Source of the DNA: Paenibacillus albiflavus
GTDB taxonomy: Bacteria > Bacillota > Bacilli > Paenibacillales > NBRC-103111
Direction of reading: 5' to 3'
NCBI RefSeq assembly: GCF_004344915.1
Contig: NZ_SKFG01000022.1
Coordinates: forward strand, 1-64,000
DNA length: 64,000 bases
The notes under the pieces are model-generated. The model made no database searches. It saw only the letters and a program-made list of their open reading frames with translations, and had not been told where the DNA came from. Each line of letters begins with the position of its first letter. Positions within the stretch are counted from its first letter, which is position 1. Below are positions 17,667 to 27,108 of this stretch, one piece after another. Made by a program: the position numbers and the translations under genes.

Positions 17667-19541
17667 ATGAAACGCTGGAGCATGCATTACCGCAACTTCA
17701 TCATCATCTGTGTTCTCATCGTGAGCTTTGCTGCGCTTATTCTTGTAGCACTGGGGCCACATCATCTTCCTGATAAGCTGCCTGTTCAGGCAGCCGTAAC
17801 GCCGTCACCAACCAATCAAACAGTTGCAACGCCACCAACCAACAATGATACAGCTGATATCGATTTATTCAAGCTTGTACAAGAAGATAAATATTTATAT
17901 TTTCGTGTGAACGAGAATAACCAGGTATGGGATTATAAGCCAGGGCAGCCGATCTGGTATTCTCAAACTGATGCACGCTTTATGCTAGCCATCGATGTCC
18001 CTTATCCAAATCGCATAACTCCCAAGCAACTAGAAATACTCCGTAACAACATCGCGATCACAACGACGACGGGAGAACCCGTCTCCTTCACGATTATGGA
18101 GGGAGACTCGGAGCAGCAGCTCATTATTTCTCTCAAAGGTACACCGAACAGTGATTTAACACTGACCTTCTTTTCGGCAGATCAAAGTCAAATCAAACCA
18201 TTTATCATCTATTACATGAAACCATTCGACTATAAAATCATTTCCGATCGTATTCCATTGCTCGACAAAGCTTTTGTATTCAGCAAAGAAAATATCGTTC
18301 TTCCACTCTCTGTCCAGACCCATGCTTCACATGTCTTGTTATTCCAATTCACAGATGAGGTTGATCGAGCTTCTGTAGACGAACATTTTAAAGCGATACT
18401 GACGAATGTGAATTGGTCTGTCGATTGGGTTGATAATCGTACATTTAACTTAGTTTTAAATTTCGACCATAAACTTGAAGAATCTTATTTAAAGTTATCT
18501 GCAAGCGGGATTCGCAATGCGCGCGGAGTCGAGCTTAAATCCACTAACTATATCGTAATTGAACCTACGGACACCAAAGGATATGGCTCTTATGATCTCT
18601 CCACGAACACAATCGCAGCTTGGTTTAACACCAATCGACAATATGATGAAATCATGCCATCTTCGAACGACAATTGGCTGCTTGCATCAACCGTTCTGAA
18701 GAAAGCTGCTCAATCGCAGCATCTTTACGAAATCCTTGACGAGCAAGGAAATGTCGTGAAGCAATTTGACTTCAACTCATTAGTGTCACCCCACTGGCTA
18801 AATGATGAGGCTGGACTGCTGTATATTAATGGCAGAGCCAATAGCCGAGAGCTTGTCCTATACGATCTTGATACAGACAGTACCAAGCTTATTTGGCAAA
18901 CACCGGATGCCAGTTCACAAATACTTGGCTTTGCAATCGAACCCAAATCAGGAGTGATTGCCGTCGCATGGGGTAAATCGAATAGTTTGGAAATTTACGA
19001 GCTACATATGGAAATTCTCAGAAACATAAGAGACTCTTCACCCAAGAGATATCCCATTATAGGCAAGCTAGCCTGCAATGATACGCCTTGCTCCTATCCA
19101 CTTGAATGGTTAAATGATAATTATTTGATTTACCCTACGAATGATGGTAGGCAAATACTGAATATCAAACTGGAGCAATCGCGTTTATTCGCCAAAACCC
19201 TCGTTCAAACCAAATATTCTTTATTCGGTATCATTCCTTATCGTTCAAAGAACTGGGCGGTTGCGATGAGTAAGGAGAAAGATCATCAGCAATGGATATG
19301 GAGCGACGGAGAGCAGGATATTACTTTTACAACGGAGCTGGTGATTCCAGATCAAGAGCAGTTGCTTAAGGGGCTATACGGCAATGGTTCTACTGCCTTG
19401 TTCTATGTCCACAATATGGGCTGGTACAAGATCGATCCTTCAGCTCGAACAACACAATTGACCAATGATGTCATTAGCTCTTTACAGCCTGAGCTCATCA
19501 TTGGCCAACACAAAGGCAAACTGATTATCGGTTTAGAATAA
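17667..19541 (+). CDS. Membrane-anchored extracytoplasmic protein, unknown, likely beta-propeller
   Basis: I do not recognise this 624-residue protein. One N-terminal membrane helix (about 9-31) is followed by a Pro/Thr-rich linker (about 44-64), two beta-rich Ig-like stretches (about 90-300), and a C-terminal half with repeated strand patterns resembling TolB/WD40-like propeller blades, such as SPHWLNDEAGLLYI and GFAIEPKSGVIAVAWG. Two cysteines lie close together in KLACNDTPCS and could form a disulfide outside the cell. A strong AGGAGG precedes the ATG. It is transcribed away from bofC and toward the SafA-like gene, with only five bases between stop codons. Confidence 0.8.
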   Translation: MKRWSMHYRNFIIICVLIVSFAALILVALGPHHLPDKLPVQAAVTPSPTNQTVATPPTNNDTADIDLFKLVQEDKYLYFRVNENNQVWDYKPGQPIWYSQTDARFMLAIDVPYPNRITPKQLEILRNNIAITTTTGEPVSFTIMEGDSEQQLIISLKGTPNSDLTLTFFSADQSQIKPFIIYYMKPFDYKIISDRIPLLDKAFVFSKENIVLPLSVQTHASHVLLFQFTDEVDRASVDEHFKAILTNVNWSVDWVDNRTFNLVLNFDHKLEESYLKLSASGIRNARGVELKSTNYIVIEPTDTKGYGSYDLSTNTIAAWFNTNRQYDEIMPSSNDNWLLASTVLKKAAQSQHLYEILDEQGNVVKQFDFNSLVSPHWLNDEAGLLYINGRANSRELVLYDLDTDSTKLIWQTPDASSQILGFAIEPKSGVIAVAWGKSNSLEIYELHMEILRNIRDSSPKRYPIIGKLACNDTPCSYPLEWLNDNYLIYPTNDGRQILNIKLEQSRLFAKTLVQTKYSLFGIIPYRSKNWAVAMSKEKDHQQWIWSDGEQDITFTTELVIPDQEQLLKGLYGNGSTALFYVHNMGWYKIDPSARTTQLTNDVISSLQPELIIGQHKGKLIIGLE

Positions 19542-19546
19542 ATAGA

Positions 19547-20437
19547 CTAGAGCTTCGTCCACGGTTGATTTTTTTTCACAGACTTAGAAGCAGGTTTATT
19601 CGATGCATGAGGAGTCTTCACGGATAATAACGCAACCGCGTTCTTCTTGGATTTGGACTTATTAGCTTTAGCCTTTGAGATCTCTGCAGATTTTTTTGAC
19701 GCTTTGTCTTTTTCCGATAGCTTCATCAAGTTTTCTTGATGAGGCTTTTGCTGCGATGGATTTTCGGATAATACATTTTCTGTAGTGGGGTATTCTGGAA
19801 TGTTCATTTTAGGATCAATACCGTATTTATCATACGCCTTCGTTGGACTTGTCGCATAGCCTGAATATAAATCTCCCCACTGTGGAGGGTCTACATTCGT
19901 TGAACCGCTGCCTAAACTCGAAATATACGATAATTCCTCTACATGATGAGGCGCTGATAAATCAATGAACTCTTGAGACTGACGAACTTGATCCTCCTGC
20001 GAATCTGTTATGTCTGATGTAAACGCAAATTCAGGCTGAGCAGCTGTTTCATCTGGCTGAGCAGCGATCTGATCATGCGGTTCTACAGGTTGTATGTCGG
20101 CATTAAGCTTTGGTATATAGACTATTTCACCATCTAGCAGCACATTGGGATTGCGCAGGTGCGGGTTTACCGCAATAAGTCCCTTAAGCGGCACATTCCA
20201 GGCTTTGCTAAGCTTCCATAACGTATCTCCTTGCTTCACGACATACTCATCCAAATATTCAGCAGGAGGTATTTCAAGTGGTGAGGGCGGAAGAGGAATT
20301 TTGACCCTCATACCTGGAAGTAGCTGTTCAGGATTATCGATCTGGGAATTCGCATAGAGCAAAGTATCGGGATGAATATTGAATTTATCCGCCAGACTTT
20401 GGATCGACTCCCCTTTTCTAACCATATGAATTTTCAA
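19547..20437 (-). CDS. SafA-like LysM spore-coat morphogenesis protein
   Basis: A 296-residue protein with two LysM domains at about 1-48 (KIHMVRKGESIQSLADKF...LLPGMRVKIP) and 65-110 (YVVKQGDTLWKLSKAW...VYIPKL), a low-complexity middle with AAQPDETAAQP-type repeats, and a Lys/Ser/Ala-rich basic tail ending PWTKL. LysM binds peptidoglycan. SafA recruits inner-coat proteins to the spore, and its gene is near this backbone position in Bacillus. The start is TTG at 20437, seven bases after AAAGGAGGC. Upstream in-frame codons lack a site. The function is inferred from domain layout and synteny. Confidence 0.72.
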   Translation of the reverse strand: MKIHMVRKGESIQSLADKFNIHPDTLLYANSQIDNPEQLLPGMRVKIPLPPSPLEIPPAEYLDEYVVKQGDTLWKLSKAWNVPLKGLIAVNPHLRNPNVLLDGEIVYIPKLNADIQPVEPHDQIAAQPDETAAQPEFAFTSDITDSQEDQVRQSQEFIDLSAPHHVEELSYISSLGSGSTNVDPPQWGDLYSGYATSPTKAYDKYGIDPKMNIPEYPTTENVLSENPSQQKPHQENLMKLSEKDKASKKSAEISKAKANKSKSKKNAVALLSVKTPHASNKPASKSVKKNQPWTKL

Positions 20438-20533
20438 GCTAAAAGCCTCCTTTACATCTACCAGACATGCAGTCCAGTAGCATTCTTCTGTACATTTTAT
20501 GCACACTTCTAGGCGTTTGACCTACCTGAGTGC

Positions 20534-20572
20534 AAAAAAAATCTCCTACGGTATCAAACACCATAGGAGATT
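20534..20572 (-). terminator. Terminator of the pheB-hom-thrC-thrB-pheA-ilvE operon
   Basis: Minus-strand stem AATCTCCTATGGT / ACCGTAGGAGATT (one mismatch) with a seven-base loop and eight T residues. It starts 27 bases after the ilvE stop. Confidence 0.9.
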
Positions 20573-20599
20573 TATAATTCTTTTAGAAAACAACCTAAA

Positions 20600-21481
20600 T
20601 TATTCAAATACTTTAACGCCATCTACTTCTACAATAGAACGGAACTCTTCAAGTAGACGCAGTGTGGTTTCACCAGCTTGACCTGAGCCAATGACTCGAC
20701 CATCTACCTCACGAACTGCAATTACTTCTGCAGCTGTGCCTGTAAAGAATACTTCGTCGGCAACATATACATCGTGAAGCGTGAACGGCTCTTCCTTAAC
20801 CTTTAGGCCTATACGTTCACAAATCTGCATAATCGCAAGACGTGTGATGCCTTCAAGCGCTCCTACATAGCATGGAGGGGTTGTGAGCACACCATTTTTT
20901 ACGATAAAAATATTATCCGCAGAGCCCTCAGCGACGTAACCCTGTGAGTTCAACATGATTGCTTCGCCAACATCAGCGAGATTCGCTTGAATTTTGACCA
21001 GAATGTTATTGAGATAGTTGAGTGATTTAATTTTGGGATTAAGCGCATCTGGGATATTCCGACGTTGGGAGACAGAGATCGTCTTCAGCCCGTTGCGGTA
21101 CATTTCCTCAGAATAAATAGCTAGCTTCTCCACAATGATAATGACGCTTGCCTTGGGCGAACGTCTTGGATCAAGCCCAAGATCGCCAGCGCCACGGGAA
21201 ACAACGAGACGAATATAGCCGTCACGCATTTCATTGCGTTGCAACGTTTCCACAAGTGCAGCTTCCATTTCATCATAAGAAAGCGGTATTTGGAGCATGA
21301 TTGATTTAGCCGAGTCGTATAATCTGTCCAAATGCTCTTTGCATTTAAAGATATTTCCGTTGTAAATACGAATTCCTTCAAATATTCCATCTCCATACAA
21401 AAATCCATGGTCATAAACGGAAATTTTGGCTTCTGCTTTCGTTACGAACTTACCATCCAGATAAATAACTTGCTCTGCCAT
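20600..21481 (-). CDS. ilvE: Branched-chain amino acid aminotransferase
   Basis: This class IV PLP-dependent transaminase performs the last step of Ile, Leu and Val synthesis. The PLP lysine is K152 in NPKIKSLNYLNN, and the N-terminal VYDHGFLYGDGIFEGIR and the C-terminal EVFFTGTAAEV motifs are typical. Length is 293 residues, normal for the bacterial form. A D-amino acid aminotransferase or ADC lyase is a less likely reading. It is the last gene of a six-gene operon, 24 bases after pheA. Confidence 0.93.
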   Translation of the reverse strand: MAEQVIYLDGKFVTKAEAKISVYDHGFLYGDGIFEGIRIYNGNIFKCKEHLDRLYDSAKSIMLQIPLSYDEMEAALVETLQRNEMRDGYIRLVVSRGAGDLGLDPRRSPKASVIIIVEKLAIYSEEMYRNGLKTISVSQRRNIPDALNPKIKSLNYLNNILVKIQANLADVGEAIMLNSQGYVAEGSADNIFIVKNGVLTTPPCYVGALEGITRLAIMQICERIGLKVKEEPFTLHDVYVADEVFFTGTAAEVIAVREVDGRVIGSGQAGETTLRLLEEFRSIVEVDGVKVFE

Positions 21482-21506
21482 AAATCTACACCCCCGCTAA
21501 AAATTA

Positions 21507-22382
21507 CTAAATCAACTTGTCAACAGGATAAGTATAACATGGATAACAGCCTAATGTCCTAACCTGGAAACCGATCGCTTCAATTTCTTGCAGTGCTGCT
21601 GACAAGAGAACCGAGTCAATGCTTCCGTCGATTTCAATATAAAAATAATAAGTGCCCAGCTTGCGTTTGGTTGGTCTTGATTCAATTCGGGACAGGTTTA
21701 TTCTGCGCCATGCAAATGCGGCAAGCAGCTGATGCAAACCACCTGGATAATCTTCTGGCAGCGTAACCAGAATAGTTGTTTTATGATGCGTTAGCTTACC
21801 CAGGCTAATAGGTTCCTTCCCAAGTAGCAGGAAGCGTGTCATATTATCTTGATAATCCTGTATCGAACGCGCTAATACGGGAACATCATGCAGATAGGCT
21901 GCATTAAGAGGACCGATGCCTGCAATAGCTGGATCATTAAGCTCGCGAACCTGCCTTACGCACTCTGCTGTCGAGCTTACCACTTCAATCTCTGCATGTG
22001 GAATCTGCTCACTTAGAAAATGGCGGCACTGTGCCAGCGCAACAGAATGCGACAACACTTTCTGAATGTGTGCATAAGGATGATCTCCAGCTTGAACGGC
22101 TGGTTGACTATATCCGATTAAGTTCATATCAATTGGGTATACCCATTCTGCCTGAATCGGGATATCCACTTCATGTACCATCCAATCGAGATGGAGGGAT
22201 ACAGAGCCTTCAATTGTATTCTCAATCGGGATGACGGAGTAATCTGTCTCACCATTTACGGTAGACATGAAAACATCGGATATTAGCTTATACGGCTGAA
22301 ATTCGATATCCACATGCTGGGTAAAATGTTTGGCAGACTCTTCCGAGAATGTTCCTGGACCAAGTAATGACACTCGCTTCAT
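21507..22382 (-). CDS. pheA: Prephenate dehydratase
   Basis: This monofunctional PheA converts prephenate to phenylpyruvate. The catalytic domain (about 1-185) carries VIPIENTIEGSV and the essential TRF in DNMTRFLLLG. The C-terminal ACT domain (about 205-285) has the phenylalanine-binding ESRP motif. No chorismate mutase domain is present. It starts one base after the thrB stop. In B. subtilis pheB-pheA is a two-gene unit behind obg, whereas here hom-thrC-thrB stand between pheB and pheA. Confidence 0.96.
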   Translation of the reverse strand: MKRVSLLGPGTFSEESAKHFTQHVDIEFQPYKLISDVFMSTVNGETDYSVIPIENTIEGSVSLHLDWMVHEVDIPIQAEWVYPIDMNLIGYSQPAVQAGDHPYAHIQKVLSHSVALAQCRHFLSEQIPHAEIEVVSSTAECVRQVRELNDPAIAGIGPLNAAYLHDVPVLARSIQDYQDNMTRFLLLGKEPISLGKLTHHKTTILVTLPEDYPGGLHQLLAAFAWRRINLSRIESRPTKRKLGTYYFYIEIDGSIDSVLLSAALQEIEAIGFQVRTLGCYPCYTYPVDKLI

Positions 22383-22383
22383 C

Positions 22384-23364
22384 TTAATAAGACCCCCTGT
22401 CTATTGAAACAGCGCTCATGCGTTCTGCAAGGGATGCTAACGATGTATGATCTTCGATGACTTCAGCCCCCCTGCCTTCAGGTAGAAGCCAGCGGATCTC
22501 TACTTCTACTTGATGCTGGTGAAAGGTACTGCGTAAAAAGGCTTCAAGCTGCTCCTTACTGTTGCTGCGCGCATCAACAAGCGCGAGCACGGTTGGGCCA
22601 GCGCCTGATAAGGCGGCGCCAAGCGCGCCGTGCTCCGAGGCGCCTGCAAGGAACTCCGCCATGCCAGGTATCAGCGCCGCACGATGCGGCTGATGCAGGC
22701 GATCCTGCATCGCATGGCGGATCATGCCAAGGTTGCCTGTCGCAAGGGCGGCAACCAGCAAAGAGGAGTGGCTGAGGTTATACACAGCCTCTCCTAATGG
22801 AACGTGCTGAGGCAGCACGTTCCGCGCTTTTTCCGTCGCTAGCTGGAACGACGGAATTGCCACAAGCACCGCCATGTCGGGGTGCGGGGTGAGGCGAATG
22901 TACTCCGCACGTTCGCCATCCCAGTACGCCACGACAATGCCGCCAAAAAGCGAAGCGCCGACGTTGTCGGGATGCTTCTCCAGTCGCGAAGCGATCTGGA
23001 ACAGCTGATCATCCGTCAGCTTGTTATCGATCAGCGCGTTGGCTGCAACGAGCGCGCCAACAATCGCTGATGCGGAAGAACCGAGTCCGCGCGTTAGCGG
23101 GATATCGCTGTACATCCCGATGTATAGTTCAGGATGCTGCTCTCCCGCTTCAGCAAACACCATTTGCGCTACCTCGTAGACAAGGTTCGTTTTATCCAGC
23201 GGCACACCTTCCATGCCATCACCAAACAGCTCAATTCGGGTCGTATGCGCTAGCTCCATATCGATCCATGCATATAAATTCAGTGCCATCCCAAGGCAAT
23301 CAAAGCCTGGGCCAAGATTGGCAGTAGAAGCAGGTATTTGGACACGTACACGCCCAGTTGTCAT
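22384..23364 (-). CDS. thrB: Homoserine kinase
   Basis: This GHMP-family kinase phosphorylates homoserine on the way to threonine. The substrate motif is PASTANLGPGFD, the ATP loop PLTRGLGSSASAIVGA and the C-terminal GAALSGAGPTVLAL motif are complete. The ATG at 23364 follows GAGGTGATC. Bases 22561-23100 are around 62% GC (some 60-base rows near 70%), well above neighbouring thrC and hom, although the protein looks intact. Confidence 0.96.
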   Translation of the reverse strand: MTTGRVRVQIPASTANLGPGFDCLGMALNLYAWIDMELAHTTRIELFGDGMEGVPLDKTNLVYEVAQMVFAEAGEQHPELYIGMYSDIPLTRGLGSSASAIVGALVAANALIDNKLTDDQLFQIASRLEKHPDNVGASLFGGIVVAYWDGERAEYIRLTPHPDMAVLVAIPSFQLATEKARNVLPQHVPLGEAVYNLSHSSLLVAALATGNLGMIRHAMQDRLHQPHRAALIPGMAEFLAGASEHGALGAALSGAGPTVLALVDARSNSKEQLEAFLRSTFHQHQVEVEIRWLLPEGRGAEVIEDHTSLASLAERMSAVSIDRGSY

Positions 23365-23409
23365 TAAGATCACCTCAAGTTATATCGCACTACAATTTAC
23401 GAATATGTT

Positions 23410-24471
23410 TTATGCTTCTAATTTGCGAATTGCTTCCATAACGGCTTCTTCGGTATCCTGCACCACAAGTGGTTCAGTCGCAACTGTATTAATCGCTACA
23501 TTCGGATCCTTGAGACCATTGCCTGTTAGCACGCATACAACGGATTGGCCTTTGGAGAAATAACCTTGCTTATGCAGCTTAAGTACGCCAGCAATGGATG
23601 CGGCTGAACCCGGTTCAGCAAACACGCCTTCCTTCGCAGCAATTTCACGGTAAGCATGTAGAATTTCTTCATCCGTTACATAATTGATTTGTCCTTTTGA
23701 TTCTTCCGCAGCCGCAACAGCAGTCTTCCAAGAAGCTGGGTTGCCGATGCGAATCGCAGTCGCGATTGTCTCAGGGAATTCGATTGGCTCACCTTTCACA
23801 ATTGCAGCCGCACCTTCTGCTTCAAAGCCAATCATTTTGGGCAATGTGCTGGACTTGCCACGCTCATGATATTCCTTGAAGCCTTTCCAGTAGGCTGTAA
23901 TGTTGCCTGCGTTGCCCACAGGAATTGCCAAATAATCTGGTGCCTTGCCTAACTGATCACAAACCTCGAAAGCAGCTGTTTTCTGTCCTTCAATTCGATA
24001 CGGATTCACAGAATTCACAAGTGTAATCGGATGTTTGGCAGTAATTTCACGTACAATTTCGAGTGCACGGTCGAAGTTGCCCTCGATCGCAATCACTTTA
24101 GCACCGTAGATCATCGCTTGCGCCATTTTACCGAGTGCGATATTGCCGTTTGGAATAAGTACGATACAGTTCAAATTGCCACGTGCCGCATAAGCAGCAG
24201 CTGCAGCAGATGTATTACCTGTCGAAGCGCACATAATCGTACGTGAGCCTTCCTCCATTGCTTTGGCAACCGCCATCACCATCCCACGGTCTTTGAACGA
24301 ACCTGTTGGATTAAGCCCTTCATATTTGAAATATAGATCCAAATCAAGCTCATCTGATAGCTTCTCTGCTCGAATGAGTGGGGTATTCCCTTCATGTAGG
24401 GTAAGCAGTGGTGTGTTCTCGTTAATAGGCAAGTATTCTTTGTATGTTTCTAGCAATCCCATGTATCTCAT
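23410..24471 (-). CDS. thrC: Threonine synthase
   Basis: This PLP-dependent fold-II enzyme forms threonine from O-phosphohomoserine. The PLP lysine is K60 in GSFKDRG, with the glycine loop [15 protein letters not shown] and the [18 protein letters not shown] segment. At 353 residues it is the short Bacillus-type form. The first ATG (24471) is seven bases after GAGGAA. It is preceded by hom and followed by thrB. Confidence 0.96.
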   Translation of the reverse strand: MRYMGLLETYKEYLPINENTPLLTLHEGNTPLIRAEKLSDELDLDLYFKYEGLNPTGSFKDRGMVMAVAKAMEEGSRTIMCASTGNTSAAAAAYAARGNLNCIVLIPNGNIALGKMAQAMIYGAKVIAIEGNFDRALEIVREITAKHPITLVNSVNPYRIEGQKTAAFEVCDQLGKAPDYLAIPVGNAGNITAYWKGFKEYHERGKSSTLPKMIGFEAEGAAAIVKGEPIEFPETIATAIRIGNPASWKTAVAAAEESKGQINYVTDEEILHAYREIAAKEGVFAEPGSAASIAGVLKLHKQGYFSKGQSVVCVLTGNGLKDPNVAINTVATEPLVVQDTEEAVMEAIRKLEA

Positions 24472-24500
24472 CTCTTAATTCCTCTCTTATCTCCGATTTA

Positions 24501-25787
24501 TTAACCTTCTACACGATATACGCTCTTAATTTGGTAAATAACGTCTAAACCTTCAAATTCCGCTAACACACGATTCATTGCTGCACGATTCGCATTATGC
24601 GTAATGATAATAATTTCCGCATTCGGATTGCTTGTATTCGGATGCTGGAATACTGATTCCAAGCTAACTTCTTGAGCGGAGAATACTTGTGTAATTCTAG
24701 CAAGCACACCCGCTTTATCGGCAACGTGCAGAAGAATAAAATATTTGGATTCGATCTGCTCGTCTGTTTTCATTTTGGTTTCTTTGTATGGCTTGAATGT
24801 TTCACGTCCATTAACGCCTAATTTCAAATTATGAACCACAGCGACTAAGTCTGCGACGATGGAAGTTGCCGTAGGCAATTCGCCTGCACCTGGACCATAG
24901 AACATCGTTTCGCCAACGGATTCACCATATACATAAACGGCATTGAAAACACCGTTCACGGAAGCAAGTGGATGCGAAGTTTTCACCATCGTTGGCTGTA
25001 CAGATACGGCAATATGATCATCCTTGCTTTCCGCAATTCCTAGCAGCTTAACCTCGTAACCTAGTTTTTTGCCGTATGCGATATCTTCCTTCGATACTTG
25101 GGAGATTCCTTTCACTTCCACATCGGATAAGGCTACACTCGCATGGAAGCCAAGCGTTGACAGGATGGTCATTTTGCGGGCTGCATCTAATCCTTCGACG
25201 TCGGAAGTTGGATCTGCTTCGGCATATCCAAGATCCTGCGCTTCCTTAAGAACATCTGCATATGCTGCGCCTTCTTGGCTCATTTTGGTTAAAATGTAGT
25301 TGGTTGTTCCATTGACAATCCCCATGATTTTCGTAATTCGATCCGAAGAGAAGCCATCCACAAGCGTGCGAATGATTGGTATACCGCCAGCTACAGAAGC
25401 TTCGAAGAAAATATCACAGCCCTTATTAGCTGCTCGATCCATAATCTCCTTGCCATGCAGTGCAACTAAGTCTTTGTTCGCAGTTACGATATGCTTTCCG
25501 TTATCTAGTGCACGAAGGATGTATTCCTTGGCTAGTTCAACGCCACCCATTACTTCGATGATGACATCGATTTCCGGGTTATCCAGAATATCATTAGGAT
25601 TATCTGTTAATTTGGATGAACTGATCGAAATGTTCCGATCCTTCTCCATATGCTGCACAAGAATTTTCTCGATCACAATTGGTGATCCTGTCTTACGCTG
25701 CAAATCCTCTTGATGACCTTCTACGATACGGACAACCCCCGTACCCACAGTTCCAAGACCCAACAATCCTACTTTAACTGGTTTCAT
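24501..25787 (-). CDS. hom: Homoserine dehydrogenase
   Basis: It reduces aspartate semialdehyde to homoserine. The Rossmann motif GLLGLGTVGTGVV is at the N-terminus, followed by VTANKDLVALHG and the catalytic-domain segment GGIPIIRTL...GIVNGTTNYILTKM. A C-terminal ACT domain (about 350-428) would bind threonine for feedback control. Length is 428 residues. The ribosome binding site is TAGGAGGAG. It is the second gene of the operon. Confidence 0.97.
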   Translation of the reverse strand: MKPVKVGLLGLGTVGTGVVRIVEGHQEDLQRKTGSPIVIEKILVQHMEKDRNISISSSKLTDNPNDILDNPEIDVIIEVMGGVELAKEYILRALDNGKHIVTANKDLVALHGKEIMDRAANKGCDIFFEASVAGGIPIIRTLVDGFSSDRITKIMGIVNGTTNYILTKMSQEGAAYADVLKEAQDLGYAEADPTSDVEGLDAARKMTILSTLGFHASVALSDVEVKGISQVSKEDIAYGKKLGYEVKLLGIAESKDDHIAVSVQPTMVKTSHPLASVNGVFNAVYVYGESVGETMFYGPGAGELPTATSIVADLVAVVHNLKLGVNGRETFKPYKETKMKTDEQIESKYFILLHVADKAGVLARITQVFSAQEVSLESVFQHPNTSNPNAEIIIITHNANRAAMNRVLAEFEGLDVIYQIKSVYRVEG

Positions 25788-25842
25788 CTCTACTCCTCCT
25801 AAATAATTTCATATATTCGAAAATATTAGACTCGCTTCAGTT

Positions 25843-26298
25843 TTAGATAGCGCCACCTTGTCCTATTATTTTAGCTTGTCTTACACCGTCTGTTGACACG
25901 ATAGCATCGATAAGTTCATAAATCTGCTCCCCTATTAATGAGGCTTCCACAGATAGAGTCACATTCGCCCATCCTTGCAGCGGAATGGTTTGATTAATCG
26001 TGAGTACATTTCCATTATGACTAGCGATTGTAGCTAGAACTTTGGATAATGTGCCTGATCGATGCTCAAGATCCATTCCAATCGTTACAATCTGATCACG
26101 AGCCATTGTCGATAGTACATGAATGCCATCCTTATAACGGTAGAATGCGCTTCGGCTTAAATCTACTTTCTCCACTGCTTCATGAATCGTTTTCACTTGG
26201 CCTTTGGCCAGTAGCTCCTTGGCTTGCACAGTTTTGAGGATTGCTTCAGGGAGAATATCCTCTCTTATTAAATAATAGTTCATTTTTTTATCTGGCAA
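25843..26298 (-). CDS. pheB: ACT-domain protein PheB
   Basis: A 151-residue protein with an N-terminal helix-turn-helix-like segment (KVDLSRSAFYRYKDG, about 46-60) and a C-terminal ACT domain (about 70-145) containing the NQTIPLQGWANVTLSV signature of the PheB family (UPF0735). In B. subtilis pheB precedes pheA. Its role is unclear and may be regulatory, with amino-acid binding by ACT. The start TTG at 26298 is about ten bases after GGAGAGGA. As first gene of a hom-thr-phe-ilv operon it is well placed to sense an end product. The last point is inference. Confidence 0.92.
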   Translation of the reverse strand: MPDKKMNYYLIREDILPEAILKTVQAKELLAKGQVKTIHEAVEKVDLSRSAFYRYKDGIHVLSTMARDQIVTIGMDLEHRSGTLSKVLATIASHNGNVLTINQTIPLQGWANVTLSVEASLIGEQIYELIDAIVSTDGVRQAKIIGQGGAI

Positions 26299-26345
26299 GT
26301 TGTTATCGTCCTCTCCAGAAATACGTTTGTATCTTATAAGAGGAC

Positions 26346-26374
26346 ATTATACGCAAAATGTTGCTGCTCGGCAA
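26346..26374 (-). promoter_or_regulatory. Sigma-A promoter of the pheB operon
   Basis: Minus-strand TTGCCG (26369-26374), a 17-base spacer and a perfect TATAAT (26346-26351), 47 bases before the pheB start. The leader is too short for a T-box or other long attenuator. Confidence 0.72.
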
Positions 26375-26519
26375 TGGGTATTTATTGAGATTATCCATTC
26401 ATATTAACAAAATTGTACAATATGTTAAATTGTTTTTTGTAGATATACATTCAAGAAATTGCCCAGCACTCTTTGCTGTGTTACGCTAGCTCATATATCA
26501 CGAAGAGGTGCTCTTATCC

Positions 26520-27035
26520 ATGATCAAACTACGACTATTGTCTACTGCGCTGTTATTTAATAATCGTAATGAACTATTAATGATGAAACGAGCTGCCAAT
26601 CGGACTTTATCTCCAGGCAAATGGGGAGCAATCGGCGGTCATATGGAGCCTTATGAAATTGCTTCACCCAAACATACATGTCTGCGTGAAATAGAAGAGG
26701 AAACAGGAATTCAGGCGGCGAATATTGAAGAATTACAATTAAGATACGTTCTTATTCGGCTATATCATACAGAAATCCGGCAACAATTCTTTTATACAGG
26801 CTTTACGAATGCTGAACCAACGATCGAAACGGAAGAAGGCGATTTATTCTGGGTGCCTAAACAGGAGGTGCTAAGCAGCAATCGCGATCTGCCGCATGTA
26901 TTTCGTTCGCTGCTTACGCATTATTTTGATCATGAAGATTCCGCTCATCCTTGGATTGGGGTTGCAGGAAAAACAGCAGAAACGGATGAACCCTGTATTC
27001 GGTGGAATCCATTGATTGACCCAGGTATAATTTAA
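26520..27035 (+). CDS. Nudix hydrolase
   Basis: A 171-residue hydrolase of nucleoside-diphosphate-linked compounds, substrate unknown. The Nudix box starts at GGHMEPYE and ends REIEEETGI. Compared with the usual GX5EX7REUXEEXGU there are two extra residues (x9 instead of x7) between the first Glu and the Arg, a variant seen in some Nudix groups. The ATG at 26520 is nine bases after AGAGGTG. It is divergent from the pheB operon. Confidence 0.88.
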   Translation: MIKLRLLSTALLFNNRNELLMMKRAANRTLSPGKWGAIGGHMEPYEIASPKHTCLREIEEETGIQAANIEELQLRYVLIRLYHTEIRQQFFYTGFTNAEPTIETEEGDLFWVPKQEVLSSNRDLPHVFRSLLTHYFDHEDSAHPWIGVAGKTAETDEPCIRWNPLIDPGII

Positions 27036-27108
27036 GCTTTAGGTTTGCCAGCATGATGCACATGAAATGATGTATTAGAATCATTCTATTTAAGGAGGAG
27101 AGCGTATT

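Noticed and set aside
22593-23327. Several plus-strand frames opposite thrB
   Set aside because: They arise from the local high GC content of thrB, which lowers stop-codon frequency; no supporting start sites.
26299-26345. T-box or other attenuator before pheB
   Set aside because: The promoter leaves a leader of only about 40 bases, too short for a T-box, and there is no terminator hairpin.
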